DNA of 64,000 nucleotides from Geosiphon pyriformis (taxonomy: Eukaryota > Glomeromycota > Glomeromycetes > Archaeosporales > Geosiphonaceae). Position 1 is the first letter of the stretch. Each line of letters begins with the position of its first letter. Of the stretch, positions 24,995 to 38,182 are shown in pieces. Below the pieces are notes generated by a model. The model was not told the origin of the DNA. It searched no databases and saw only the letters and a list, made by a program, of their open reading frames with translations. The stretch is taken from NCBI GenBank assembly GCA_016748015.1, contig JAAOMT010000261.1, positions 237,272-301,271 of the forward strand, read 5' to 3'. The position numbers and the translations under genes were made by a program.

Positions 24995-27081
24995 ATGAGG
25001 ATTGCAACGTGGAACATCAATGGGATTCGATCCCTTATCAAATATCATCCGTAATTGGAGTGTCATTTGTAATTTTTTCTTTTAAAAATTTATTCAAATC
25101 TTTGAGTTTTCATTCTTTCAAATTTTCAAAATAGTTGGTGCGAGCATAAGAATTACCAGGTAGACGATATATTTCCAATGCTCTAAACTTTTTGCCATGA
25201 TGCCCTTTCTCACATATTCATAATTAACAGAAAATATTAGAATCACTGGAAGCTGATATAATTTGTTTTCAAGAAACCAAGACCACCATTGAGAGACTTG
25301 ATTCAGATATTGCTCTAATTCCTGGTTATGATGCTTATTTCTCAATGACAAAAAACAATACTGCATATTCTGGCGTAGTAACGTACGTGAAAAATGCTAC
25401 CTTTACTCCCTCAAAGTCAGAAGAAGGTATATCAGGAATTCTCAATACAAAAAATTTCGATAAGGATGATCAAATTGGATATTACCCAACCGGATATTCA
25501 ACCAATGAGTTATTAGAAATTGATTCGGAAGGGCGCACCGTAATTTTGGACTTTGGAGCATTTGTACTATTTAATGTTTACTGTCCTCATGAGTCAAATC
25601 CCGAACGACTTCCTTTCAAAATGAAATTCTACAAAATTCTAAAAGAAAGGGTTGAGGCTCTTATAAAAGCCGGGAGGAGAGTGATTGTTGCTGGTGACAT
25701 AAATGTCACCCATCAAAAAATTGATCATTGCAACCCAGAAAAGTCCGTCAAAGAACAAAAATTGATCAGCTTTGAAGACCATCCTGCTAGAAAGTGGTTT
25801 GATAGTTTTGTCGCACCAAACGGCCTTATGGTTGATGTATGCAGAAAGGTATAGTAGACCCATTTATATACATTAAGCAAACTTGGACTAATTCAATGAA
25901 TAAATATGTTGGTTGATACATTATAGTTTCATCCAGGAAGAAAAGATATGTTTACATGTAAGTTGATTATGTATTCTTTTATATTGGAAACTTACTTAAT
26001 GATATCCCATTGATTTTTAGGCTGGAATCAAGTCATCAACGCAAGGTGTGGTATAATAATTTAGTCCAATATATTTTTCAATTATTGCTATCGATCGCAT
26101 AAAAGAACTGTTAATATGTTGTTCGTCTTTTTTAGACCCGTTAACTACGGTAAGATTGCGAATTTTTTTATAGATACTGTTTTATAATATTAAGTCCTTA
26201 CGAAAGAGATTGGCAATTAGGGACGCGTCTAGATTATATTTTGGCTAGTCAAGATCTCGTGAAATGTTTGAAGAATTGCGATATTTATCCGAATATTATG
26301 GGATCCGATCATTGTCCAGTAATTGCAGAGATAGTTGAGGAAATTCGGGAAATGCAACCGTTGGGGGGCGACCCGACAAAACCACCCCGATTATGCGCAA
26401 AATATTTACCTAAATTTTCGGGCAAGCAGCAAACACTAAAGAACTTCTTCCTTAAAACTGGAACAAAAGAACCTAAAGTGATTGTTCACAAGGAATCTTT
26501 TACCACATCTTTATCGAAAGCTAAGCCCCGAACTTTTTCGAATCCCAAAACCGCACTCCCTTCGGCACAGGCTTCTCTTGATAAATTTTTTAAGCTGTCA
26601 ACAATTGAAGAAAGCCTCACTTCACAAGAATTTGACCCTAAAGAGGGAGGGCAGGATATCTCGATAGAGGATTGTTTCTCAAGTCCAATAAAAAGAGGGG
26701 AATTTGAAGAGAGTTCTCAGAGACTCGATGTCAAAGATCAATGGAAAGCTCTTTTTACTCCCCCCCCTGTGCCAAAATGTAAAGTGCACGGAGAGCCGTG
26801 CAAATCAAATCGTGTAAATAAGACTGGGCAAAATAATGGGAGAAAATTTTATGTTTGTTCCAGGTACTTGATAACATATTGCAATAAATTTGATTTCATT
26901 AAGAAGTTATTCAAATTAATCTTTTATGGCGATACTTAGACCTATTGGGTCATCACAAAATGATCGCTGCGATTTTTTTGAATGGGCAAGTAAAACCTCA
27001 GCTTATTCAAAAAGACCCGATAATGAGGAGCAAACTGAAAAAGGAAATAGAGCAGCTAAAAAGTATAAAACTAAAAAATAA
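24995..27081 (+). CDS. APN2: AP endonuclease 2 (exonuclease III family) with GRF zinc finger
   Basis: APN2 cleaves DNA 5' to abasic sites and trims 3' blocks in base excision repair in the nucleus. Eight exons with matching phases give 517 residues, the usual size. The EEP domain shows the start MRIATWNINGIRS, the metal-ligand Glu in FQETKT, NVYCPH, the catalytic region AGDINVTHQKID, GTRLDYILAS and the final GSDHCPV. Two QxxLxxFF PCNA-interaction motifs follow (QQTLKNFF near 26427 and QASLDKFF near 26569). The C-terminus is a GRF finger (CKVHGEPC ... FYVCSR ... CDFFEW). Exon 2 is only 25 nt (25135-25159) and exon 6 only 14 nt (26136-26149); both are needed to keep frame and family sequence. 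The stop is 31 bp from the convergent FYV7 stop. Confidence 0.95.
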
Positions 27082-27112
27082 AGAAATTTGCCTAAAAATA
27101 GTCCCTTCATTA

Positions 27113-28125
27113 CTAAGTGTTTTTTATCTTGCATAAGAGATGTTCAATATGATTCTTCATTACTGGTTGGCCTTTAGATGTGCGTTTAAAAAGCTTCTTT
27201 TTTGTTTGTTTTCTTTTCACATAATATGCTAAACGCTTTTCTTTTCGGGCTTCAGATTCTTTTATTTTGGCCTAAAAACGCAAATATTAACATCTAAGGG
27301 AGGTTGTGCTTCTCAAAATATCATACAATGTAGCGAACCTCTTTTTGATTCTGTGCCTCCTGACGGAGCTGCTCTGTTGCTTCGAAAATCTTATTGAATG
27401 GATTTGGCTTCAAGGATTTTCTCGATCTAAGCGAGATAAGGGATGGTATTATCTATAGTCAAAATAGAAGTGACTTCAAAGGAACAATATATGTACTTTA
27501 TCTGTTTGGCCTTAAATTAAATGGTAGGAATGAGTTTTTATTTGTTGTGTCAGATTTTTCCAATATCCTGTCATGAAATTTTTTATTTGCTTGCCTCAGA
27601 TAATCTTTTTTCATCCAACATTTTATTTTTAAGATTTTTTTCGGCTTCCGTATCCAAATCTTCTTTCAAATCTTCGTCGATATGATTTTTTTTATTAGGA
27701 TTGGATGCATCCCCTTTAGATTTTCCCTTTTCCGGTTTCCTTTCATTGGCAGTTGTTTCCCCGTTAAGGTCTTGAACTTGTGAAACACCCTGTGTGAATA
27801 TCTACTTTCGCAAAAAGCATCAAGTAACATAAAAAGAGATGGGAATAAAATTGGTCCAAGGAAGGAGCAAAACTGACCTCTTTGTAAAATTCCGGCGTAT
27901 TAACGCTTTGTTTCTTGATTTTGGTGTAGTAATTTTTTTTGATTTTTGATTTTTTTATAATTTTTTCCTTTTTTACTTTTCTGGCTGGAATTAAAGGCTA
28001 TACTAAGTTAGAATAGGGTAAAAGTCAAGATATTTTACAAAACAAAACTTGAGACCTTTTTCGCGATAAGTGAGAAAACCTTCATTATAGGAAATTTTGA
28101 GGTTATTTTGTCTAGTAAAGGTCAT
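27113..28125 (-). CDS. FYV7: FYV7-family rRNA-processing protein
   Basis: Fyv7 (CCDC59/TAP26 in animals) is a small basic nucleolar protein acting in the small-subunit processome. The family signature is the C-terminus: KGQPVMKNHIEHLLCKIKNT before TAG at 27113. The exons read MTFTRQNNLKISYNEGF... (ATG at 28125), a lysine-rich segment ending NTPEFYKE, an acidic/lysine linker, a short IFEATEQLRQEAQNQKE exon and the final basic exon. One intron joins ...KRLSE (GAG|GCAAGC, near 27597) to IFEAT and appears to use a GC donor. The gene is convergent with APN2 and shares a promoter of about 165 bp with the divergent CSC1-type gene. The N-terminal exon is the least sure part. Confidence 0.75.
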
Positions 28126-28291
28126 TTTCGGATATTTCCAAGCACCAATTTTTTGGTATTATACTCAAGTTGCACAACAAAAAGAACCTGTATTTAACTT
28201 GAAGATTGGGAGATTGATCATCAATCATGAAAATCTCATTTCACTTTTCGTCTCGTCTAACATTCCTACAATCCCTTCGCGTGTCTAAATC

Positions 28292-31200
28292 ATGACCGCC
28301 TATTTCATCAAACGTTTACTCTTGCCCCAATCTGCTCTATTGAATCAGAGCTTACCAATGATTGACAGTTTGGCCATTAATGATACTCTCCCTGAAGTTC
28401 CTGGAGATACTCGGAGTGACGCGAGTAAGTAACATTCTGTAACCTATTTCCTTTTCAACGCTTCCTTGTACCTTTTATATTCTGAATGTATGCCTCTGAT
28501 TTGAACCTACCATTTAATTATGGCGAAAAATAGAAAAGAATGTTCTTTTAACCACTCAACTTGCCGTCGCTACCTCGATTGGCATTCTGTCATTTCTCTT
28601 ATTTTGTTTTTTGCGCCCACGTTGGAATACTTTATTTGCTCCCCGAACTAGGCTCAAGGGGCAAGTTCATTTAATCCTTTTACGAATATAAAAATTTTAT
28701 TATATTGAATTGAAATTGAAATTTTAAAGATGCGCCCCAGACTGGCTCCCGGATACATTTTTCGGATGGGTTATTCCTTTAATAAGAGTTCCCGAATCCG
28801 AAGTATTAGATCGAGTTGGATTAGATGCTGCAGTGGTATTTTTAATGAATATTAATAAATTGCTGAACTTTTAAATTGGTCATAATTTTTGATGAAATTG
28901 ATGAATAAATCTTTAGCTTCTTGGGTTCTTTAAAATGTCATATAAACTTTTTGGATTTTGCGCTCTTTTTGCCCTTTTTTTCATCACTCCCATCAACATT
29001 TACGACCGCCAAAATCGCAACAAAGCCAAAGATCTTTTTGACGATGATCCAGTTACAATGCCGAATGAACAGAGTTTGGGCATTATCTTTTCATATGTTG
29101 TCTTTACTTGGATCTTCTCTCTCGCCACTTTTTATTTTATGTATTATAATTATCGTACCTTTGTGGAAGTGCGACGAGTTTATTATTTAAAACTCAAGGA
29201 CACCTTAGTAGCCCGTACTGTAATGGTCAGTGTTATACCAAAGGAACTACAGACAGATCGTGCCCTCGCAGAATTCTATGAATCTTTGGGGGTTGGAAAC
29301 GTTGAAAGTGCTGTCGTCTGTCGTCACGTTCGTAAACTGAGACATGCTATCCAAAGGCGTGCACATTATTTGAACAAGCTAGAAAAAGCCTATGCGGAAT
29401 GGCTAGGGAATCCTTGCACACATCCTAATTATGATCAGGAGGCAGTTTTGAACGAGCTTGAAAATACCACCCCCAATGATTTTGGTGACAATGAAACGGG
29501 CCCGCTTCTTGAAAATACTCCTTCGACATCAAAGATTGGTTCAGAGCGACCCACAATGCGGGACGGATTTCTTCATATTTTTGGAAAGAAAATTGATAAA
29601 ATCGACTATTACACCAAAAGATTTAATTATTATGATAATTTGGTTGAACAAGGTAGACGTGGTAAATATACGCCTACCTCTGTTGGATTCGTCACATTCG
29701 AGAATTTTGCTAGTGCGGTATGATATTTAAAAAGAGACTAATTCTAATCTATGTGAAGTTAACATTTTCTCATCTTTCTTGTACTTTTTTTCTCAAGCAA
29801 ATCGCAGCTCAAACTCTTAATCATTCCGAGCCCTTCCACTGTCAAACTAAACTTGCCCCTGAACCACGTGATGTGTAAGTTAAAATCTTGAAACTGAAGT
29901 TGATCTTGCATATATTCTAATAGGAAACCGATTTAATGATAATATCTGATCAAATAGGTTTTGGGACAATATCAATTTTCGTGCGCGAGAACTTGTGGTT
30001 CGCGATGTAATCGTTAATGGTCTGCTTATCATTCTCGTATTTTTCTGGTCAGGACCCATCTCCTTCTTTGCATCCTTATTGAATCTTGATACCTTGGCAA
30101 AGGTGTTCCCGTGGTTGGCTGATTTAGCTGAAAAGAGTGAAATATTAAAAGCTTTGATCCAAGGCTCTTTACCCACACTAGCAGTATCAGTGTTTAATGC
30201 GTTGCTTCCTGTAATACTGGATTGTAAGTTACATTTGAAACGAACAGGAATGGGAAGATTAAGTAAATCTTGATACAATTAATTGAAGATTATGTTTCAT
30301 GATGCATTAGATTTATCAAAAGTACAAGGCCTTCAAGCTCGCAGCTTGATAGAACTCTCTACCCTATCAAAGTAAGTACACTCTAATTTGCTATTTTGAG
30401 CCTTATGATTACGAGTAGTACTAACTTTTTGCTGTTTCAAGGTTCTTCTTTTTCTTATTAGTGAATGTTCTTTTGATATTTACCATCGCTGGAACTCTTT
30501 TCAAAGCGTTAGAAGAAATAATTACTGAGCCCACGAAAATTGCCAGAATTTTGGCTTCGACTTTACCCACAGTAAATTCCATTCTTTCATTTTATATTTG
30601 CTTTATCTTACCTGACTAGTTTTTTATATAATTAACTTTAAACATATAGGTTGCTCCTTTTTTTGTAAATTTTGTGATCCTTGAAGGAATTGGCCTTTAC
30701 CCTCTTCAATTGCTCCAATTTGGCGATGTCGTTAGTACATTAGTAAAAAGACTTTTTTTTGCAAAAACACCTCGGGAATACGCTGAAGCCACGACTCCAC
30801 CTTTTTTGAATTACGGGGTTGCATATCCGAGAGCCATTTTGATTTTCATAATCATCCTTGTGTATTCAGCCATCAGCCCAAATATTCTGTTTTTTGGTGC
30901 GATTTATTTCTTCCTAGGGTATTTTACTTTTAAATACCTTCTGCTATATGGTTTGTATTTCAACAAAATTAATCATTCACGTTTGCTTTACTTTTTAACT
31001 ATAAATTAATGACATGACAATTTATTCCAGTTTACTTCCATCCATATGAATCGGCTGGGGAATCATGGCCTTTAATATTCCGTCGCGTAATTGTTGGGAT
31101 TTATATCTTCCAACTAATGATGTTTGGCTTCCTGATCCTACATCAAAATTACGTTCTCGCAAGCACTGTTTTCCCTTTGCTAATTCTTACATTTGTGTTT

Positions 31201-32058
31201 GCGGCATATGTCAGCATGGCTTTTAACCGAAGTTCAGCTTTCCTTCCTTTAAAATTAATTCGCGATGAGCAGAACAAGTTACCCACCAATACTACAGATA
31301 CAGCACCATATTCTCAAGCAACGCTTGAACCCCCTAATACTGGAATCGAAAATAAAACTAAAAATCCAGACGACAAACAAGATTGGAAACAAACGCCAAG
31401 TTCAATATATCAGAGGCATAGAGAAATATTGGATGACGATTTATATCACGCCGAACCAGATCTTTATACTGATTATACTCAACCACCAATGACTCTATAC
31501 CCAGGTGTACTGAACACTGGAATGAGACGTTATGGACCTCCGGCATTGATGGGTATACTTCCATGGGTATGGTTACCTGTGAAGAGGTCTCAAGCCGACA
31601 TAGATAGTGTTCCGGGATTTTTCCGTGGCCTTTTAGGCATGCATACAAAAGGACCGGATGCAAAACCTTATACAATTGAAGGAGACGAAACGCCCTCAAA
31701 TAATAGATCTGTAAACGGATCAAATCGTCAGGCTCCGGTTAGGCTTCACAGAGATAGTCAACATATTGCTGATGAAAGGATTCATTCACAAGATGAAACG
31801 GCTCAAGAAGATCCGACTAATCCACACAAAACATATTATCATCATCCGGAAAAGCGTCCTACCAAACCTATAGCATTCTCCGCTCCAACGGATGTTCCCA
31901 GCACTTCATCTACGAGTAACCAAGGTATTTTTGGGAGCCCAGATAACATTGCTTCCACAAATCAGCAAGATAGTCATTCGCATGGAGTTGGCGACATTTT
32001 GGAAAATTGGGCAGGACAAAATTTTGGAGATGATCCCAAAAAATCTAAGCAAGTCTAA
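28292..32058 (+). CDS. CSC1/OSCA/TMEM63-family membrane channel (DUF221)
   Basis: This family comprises osmosensitive or mechanosensitive cation channels of the plasma membrane and relatives such as yeast Rsn1 and Phm7. Ten exons with consistent phases give 1009 residues. Order: N-terminal helix (LAVATSIGILSFLLFCFLR), the conserved APDWLPDTFFGWVIPLIRVPE, helices FGFCALFALFFITPINIY and SLGIIFSYVVFTWIFSLATF, a cytosolic RRM-like loop beginning RTVMVSVIPKEL and containing a charged insert, then the channel core (FWDNINFRARELVVRDVIVN, FLNYGVAYPRAILIFIIILV, YVYFHPYESAGESWP). The final exon adds a tail of about 250 hydrophilic residues rich in Pro, Ser, Asn and His. The intron after RLKG starts with GC at 28661. 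Divergent from FYV7. Confidence 0.93.
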
Positions 32059-33767
32059 TGATTTCGATGAATTCCCATGCAAGAATACTGATGAAATTTA
32101 ATCCACTTATTTCTCTTATTTATAAATATCAAACTAAATTTTTGAAATCGATGAAGTAAACTATTTATAAACCAAGATCAAATTTTCACATTTGTAAAGT
32201 TTTTTTGCTCGAAGCCCTTTAAAAAAAAGTGAATTAATAAATAAAATTTTTTTAAAAAGGTGAATTTGGTAAAACAATCAGATCTCAAATAAGACAGAGA
32301 CAAAGAATAACAATGGATAGGAATCCTGCTGGTGTTGAATTCACATCTGAGTTTCATGACTTGGAAGATTTCCCTTCATTACTGCTAGTAACACTACTTA
32401 CACCTGTCAGTGAGGGGGATGCAGAGGAGGTGCTAAATGTGGAAGTTGTATTTGATGATGAGGAAGCACCTTTATTTAAAGTTTCTTCCAGTTTAACCCT
32501 TTCCCACCCTAATATCAGGAAGTGGTATAATTGGCATTTTAATCAACATATAAGACATGCCTTTCTTAGAAAGAAGACAACTTACACTCCAACTTCTCGG
32601 TTGGTCTAGTTCTTGCCAACTCTTGGGAGCGCCTACGTGCATTGATATCCTTCTTTGCTAAATAATATGCCGTTCCGCCGGCTAATTTCCCGGAAAAAAA
32701 TTAAAGTTGCAGTTTCTCTGGAGTGGTATTTGATGAATCCTCTCGCCCATCGACTCATGATTCTAATTTTTTATTATTTTAAATCAAATATAATTTCTGA
32801 AATATACCGGCAAGAAGAGCGATCCTTTGGGAGTAATTGAAATATTCAATATTTTTTTTGGTTAAAAATAATTGATTATAAAAACAATTTCAAAAGATAT
32901 CCTTACTACCAGCCAATAGCCATAGAACTTGGGTTATTCATTTTTTTGAGGGGTAAAAGCTTTATGTGATTCAATCCAAGTAAATATCAATCTCTAGGTG
33001 TCCTGTGATGAAAAAGTAAAAATTGGATTTATTGTAACAGAAGAATGGTAATTTACAACAGACTTTGAGTTTTTATACAGAGTCGTCTCATTTAAATTGA
33101 GATAACATGACACATAATATAATTATATATTTTTCTTAGATTTCAAATTCTAGTTTTGAAATATTTAATATTACTGACTTAATATTTTTTCCAGGGCAAT
33201 AAATGAAATTATTTTCATTTAAAAAATCCAGAGTTTAGGAAAAATCCTCATCTTTAAGCACAACACACAAAAAATCCTGCAAACTATTGTGAATTAAGTT
33301 TGTTAACTAAAATATTTTAATTTATTAAAAATAAGTCCATAATTATTTATTAGCAATTTTTAAGAAAAACATTAATTAATAAACATTTAAAATTTTAATA
33401 ATAAATTATATTTTTAATTATTTTAATTTTAATTTTTTATCAATATGATTTAGACATGTTAATTTGTCGCAACATGTAATTTTAAATCGAAGATTCTTAA
33501 AAAACCGAATTTAGTTATTGATTCATTATGAAGAAAAAGCTTAAATATTAAATTCAAAGCTCCCAAGATAAGTTGAATGGCTTAAAATATGGTGCCAAGT
33601 TTCAACGTCTTCATTTTATAGCGAATTTTACCCTCAATGAGTTAATGATATATCAATTTTCTTTCTAAATAAGCCAAGTTCTGAGTGTTTAAATCAATCG
33701 CATAACTTCCCCTATTAAATAAAAGGTTGGTATTGAGGGATGATTCAATAAATTCTTTAATCTGCTA
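32059..33767. other. Intergenic region between CSC1-type gene and DOA1
   Basis: The first part is the 3' flank of the channel gene. A 98-codon plus-strand frame at 32313-32609 (start MDRNPAGVEFTSEFHDLEDF) has non-random composition but no recognised family and no clear splice partners; it may be a gene or transposon fragment. From about 33080 to 33560 the DNA is AT-rich, with a short palindrome around 33206-33224. No complete gene is supported. Confidence 0.45.
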
Positions 33768-36700
33768 TTATAGTATCAACGCACCTTTGATGTTTGCAAT
33801 TCTTGGCTCTTTAACCTTCCCTGCCGCAACCGTTACAGCATTTTTCACGTCAAATACTGCCGCAGCCTCTTTGGCAGCTCCATTCATCGTTATCTATGTG
33901 AATGATGCACAAATAATTGTCAAACAAATGAGGTGATATTTGGTTCAAAGAGGGTTGATCTAAAAAATAAAGTAATACAGACCAATGTCCCCACGGTTAC
34001 AATTGCCCTAAACACAACTTCCGGGTCTGTTTCGGATTCAAGCAGCTTTATTATTAATACATCAAATCATACAAAAAGAATAAATATTAGTAACTCATAA
34101 GAGTATACTTGGGTAACTTTGACTTTCTAAAAAAGTGCTCAAGAAAATTACCTCTACAATATTCGCCATTAACAGCAAAATGATTTCTTCATCAGGATTT
34201 TCACGGTATAAAACGGAGTAACTATATAGGGGCCAATTTTCAATAATTTGTAAATGTATTGAATAAATGAAGGAGTAATCAATTAAAATTTTTCCAGTAA
34301 ATACTTGAGTAACACGGTTATCAGAGCGATACGGGTATTCTTGTTCGTTGATTTGCTCCAAGTCGAAGATATCAACTCTAATATCTGGAAGAAATATTTA
34401 CAAAATACCCAATTGTATAATGATTTGAAAAAGTATAAAAATTTTGAACGCTTGCTCACTGCTGAAGCCGCCTCTCTCAGAAGCCCTGAGCCTTCTCTGG
34501 TTTCGAACAAGTTTGCGAATGCCCTCAAAGCCAACATTAAGTTAGTCTCTTGCACTTTGCTAGGTAAACCATCTGTTGGCCAGTTTGTCAGTTGAGCAGC
34601 GTCAACGATAAGATTAATAATTGACCCATTTTTGCCTTTGAAAAGAGAGGCGGTGGGCGAATATAGTATTATCAATCGTAATAAATCGAGTCCTATTGAA
34701 GTGGAGGTCATGAGATTTCTTGGCGATCTGTAAAGAGAAAATCCTGTTCAAAAAAAAGCAAGAATACCTGGGAATCGGTAGCCAGCTGGCCATTTGGTGA
34801 GAATTTTATGTATCAGGGTAATTTCTTTGTGACTTGCCTCAGACACATCTGAACCAGTAGATGGCTTCTGTAATAAATTGATGAATTTTTCTAAAGCGGT
34901 TATTTCCATGTTCGTTAATGTTTCATCACTTGATTCAGTTGTTCTTAGCTCTTCGTTTAATTGAGAAATTTTTTTGAATATAGCCGGAAGGTTGGCTTGT
35001 TGGAATGTAATGTAGGTTTTCTAATAAAATAATTGATGAAAAATAGCTCAGATTATAATGAACTTGAGAAGTGAACATAAGATTGAACTCACTTGTGGTA
35101 GAATAGAGGTAGTAGGTTTAGAGGAGATAGTTGAAGATGTAGATGTGCCTGGTCGAGTCCATGGATCTACTGCCCTTACAAGATCAGACTGATAAGAGGG
35201 TTGAAAAAACATAAGCCTCAAATATTGAAAATCGAGTAATTCATGCAATGTTTCTGGATATACTCCTTCACACTCACTTGGACAGCCGAGTTATTAATAT
35301 TATTGCCAGGATTATATCTTGAAGCACCTTAAGAGCGTAAAATATTCATTAAACTTTATTTTCCTGATATGGATATAGGCTATAAACCGGGTCTCCTTAC
35401 CTGTGTATGGATCAGCATATTGTGACGAGCCGGAGTCAAGATTAATGCCTTTGGCATTTTTGTTGATAAATTCTGCTATTTGATCCAAATAACTTTGAGG
35501 CAATTCATTAGTCCATATGAATTCTTGAGCTGCCTGGTAGGGGTTATCTTTAGATTGGTGGCAAGAAAAAGAGTAGAGCTGTATAAATTTTCTTTTGATA
35601 TTTTGATATGAAATTGTCTTCAATGTTCGTCATACCGGTTGCATTATACGGTAATTTTAGTGGAGGAACACCTTCACCGATATCTACATCAAAGACATAA
35701 TCATACTCTTTTCCATTGAATAATTGCTTCCTGCTTTGACCAACAGCATCCACGACTTCTCCAACCTTAGTCCAAGCCTGATTAGCAGAACTCCACTAAA
35801 AAATCAATAATGAATGTGAATGAATAATGATGAAATTATTCAAAAACATGAGATCGCGTTTCTCGATATACCTGGTGTGCTTCGACTATATTACCAGATT
35901 TTATCATCAAAACCTGGCCTTCTTTATTTCCTATTTCAATATAAAAGAAAAGATTTAAGTTATCAAAAAAAAAACTAAAATAAAATTCTATTACGGTAAT
36001 ATATTAAAAACCTGATTGTAAAAGAGCCTCAGGCCCAGGTAATTTATCTTTTTGGACATCCCCTATTTGATTTCTGGAATTATGTCAAGATGAAACTTGT
36101 ATGAGTTAAAATGAAAATAAAAATGAAAAAAAAAACGAGGAATCCAATCTATTAAGACTCACGCTGGTATTGCGTGATTTGCCAGGTTATCTTCGAATTC
36201 CTATACACGCAAAAACGTGTTATGATAAGAAAATCGAGACTGATCCGTACTTGAGCATAACGATCAGATGGACAACCTCCTTGAAATAAATAAAATTACA
36301 AACCTTTTGAGTACTTTCGTCGGCAATTCTTTCTTGTGCTCGGCTAAATATACGAATCTGGAAGTCACTGGCGCCACTTACAATATCACCATTTGGCAGC
36401 CCGGATACACACCAAACAGATGTAGCCGGATGGAGAATGGTTTGAGTACAGATGCCATCTTTGATGCAAACGAACGACAAGAATGTGATGAAATTTTTAT
36501 TTTCAGAAAAAGCAAAAAAAGCAATTAGACGAGCATATAGACCTTTCCAAACTTTAACAGATCGATCTTCTCCTGAGGAGACGATTTCTCCAGTTGATAG
36601 TACAAAAACTGAATATACAAATGAGGTGTGACCGTTCAATTCTTGAATGCATTGTCCGGAGAGGGTCCATATCCGTACAGTACTATCGAATACGAAATGG

Positions 36701-37807
36701 AGAGTTTATATATTACAAGATGTAAATTTCGTCTTTGTAAAGAGAAAAATAATATCAACCAACCTGTCATTACCACAAGACACGAAACCTATATCAGGGA
36801 GGATTGACAAACCCCGGACACAATCAGTATGTCCATTCATAGTTTGAACGCATTTTCCACTCTTCCATTTGATAATAGACTTATCCGCTGATCCTAAAAA
36901 GTAAATAAAAAATCAAGTAAATTTTCAATGTTAATATCTTTAATCAAAAGCATTCCTCACATGAATACCTGTCAATATCACATCATCATCAATAGCCAAA
37001 ATTGCCCATACTGCGGCTGAATGACCAACCAGCGAATATGCAACTTGCCAATTTTTCCAAATCTTGGCGGTCCTTTGACATAAATTAGTTATAATTATTT
37101 AGATTTGTAATTTTCAAATGGGAAATTATGTCTTTAATAATTGTTAAGTAATAACTTCCACTTTTAAGAATCTCACTCACTTATCCCATGAACCAGAAAC
37201 TATATAGCCTGAAGGAGTAACGGCTAATGTACAGACATTATCTTTGTGATCAATGAGGGAATAGATTGGATCTTGGGGATTTTCAGGATCCCATACATTT
37301 ATAGTTTTATCACTACTTCCAGTCGCGATTAGACCTTATCAAGGAGATAGAAACAAAAAATGAATTAAATTTATTAAACAAAAATAAGAACTCTTTTTTT
37401 TTTTTTGATTTTTTGCAATTATAATATATTATTGGGGAAACTACTTGATAAAAATAATTTCAATGTTCTTTTCCTTTGAGAAATTTACTAACCACTGGGG
37501 TATTCAGTAGTAGCGTCCAGTATTGCAACACTATTTACAAAGTGGGTGTGCCCAAGAAACACTTTGGCCTCCGTGAATATATTTGTGGTGTCCAACCTTG
37601 ACCATAGCCTTACTGTTTTATCCCGAGCTGCCGAAACTATTATGGAATCAGAAAAGGCACGAACAGCACGGACCTGAAATTTTTGTCAAAATGTGCAAAC
37701 TTAATGGCATGCTTTTTAGAAGAGGGGTTTTTTTGAAGTTTCAAAAATATTAAACTTACGTCCTGATCATGGCCGGATAAGGTCGCAGAAAGTTGAAAGT
37801 GGGTCAT
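33768..37807 (-). CDS. DOA1: DOA1/UFD3/PLAA-type WD40-PFU-PUL protein
   Basis: Doa1 (PLAA) binds ubiquitin and the AAA ATPase Cdc48/p97 and controls ubiquitin levels and sorting. The start is ATG at 37807 (MTHFQLSATLSGHDQD). The first half has WD repeats in many small exons, for example AVRAFSDSIIVSAARDKTVRLWS, INGHTSFVYSVFVLSTGEIVSSGEDRSVKVW-like units near 36550-36640 and a VSGASDFQIRIFSR unit near 36340. The PFU domain lies at about 35400-35760 (VFDVDIGEGVPPLKLPYN, AAQEFIWTNELPQSYLDQI). The PUL armadillo-like domain fills the 3' exons to TAA at 33768 (LTNWPTDG, LALRAFANLFETREG, final exon ITMNGAAKEAAAVFD). The structure is usual for the family. An apparent plus-strand frame over the last exon is its antisense. 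Confidence 0.92.
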
Positions 37808-38182
37808 TATTAATAACTAGGCAAAAGTATTTTGGCAATTTGTTTGACCAAAATAGATAAAGTCTTAAAAAGTTCTCTGATTCCACCTATTATAGACATT
37901 TTAAATAATTGCAATACGTAACTGATTTGGAAACTTATTTCAAAGAACGCGTAATTATTTCGAAGCGATCAAGTTAAAAATACTCATCTAATATGAATTG
38001 TTTGTGATATCCGTTAGCCAAAAGTTTGAATAGCTCTACTAAATCATTTGTTGATTTCCTGTTTCTATTTAATAAGATTATTTTCTGCTTTCAAGTATTC
38101 GATTAGTTTTTTTTTTTTTTTTCTTCGATCTGGAAGCCAATATAGTCACCTCAACCAAGATAACAGTATTATTTCAATACTA

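Noticed and set aside
33727-33936. Plus-strand frame with a membrane-like sequence
   Set aside because: It is the antisense of the last DOA1 exon, whose minus-strand reading fits the family C-terminus.
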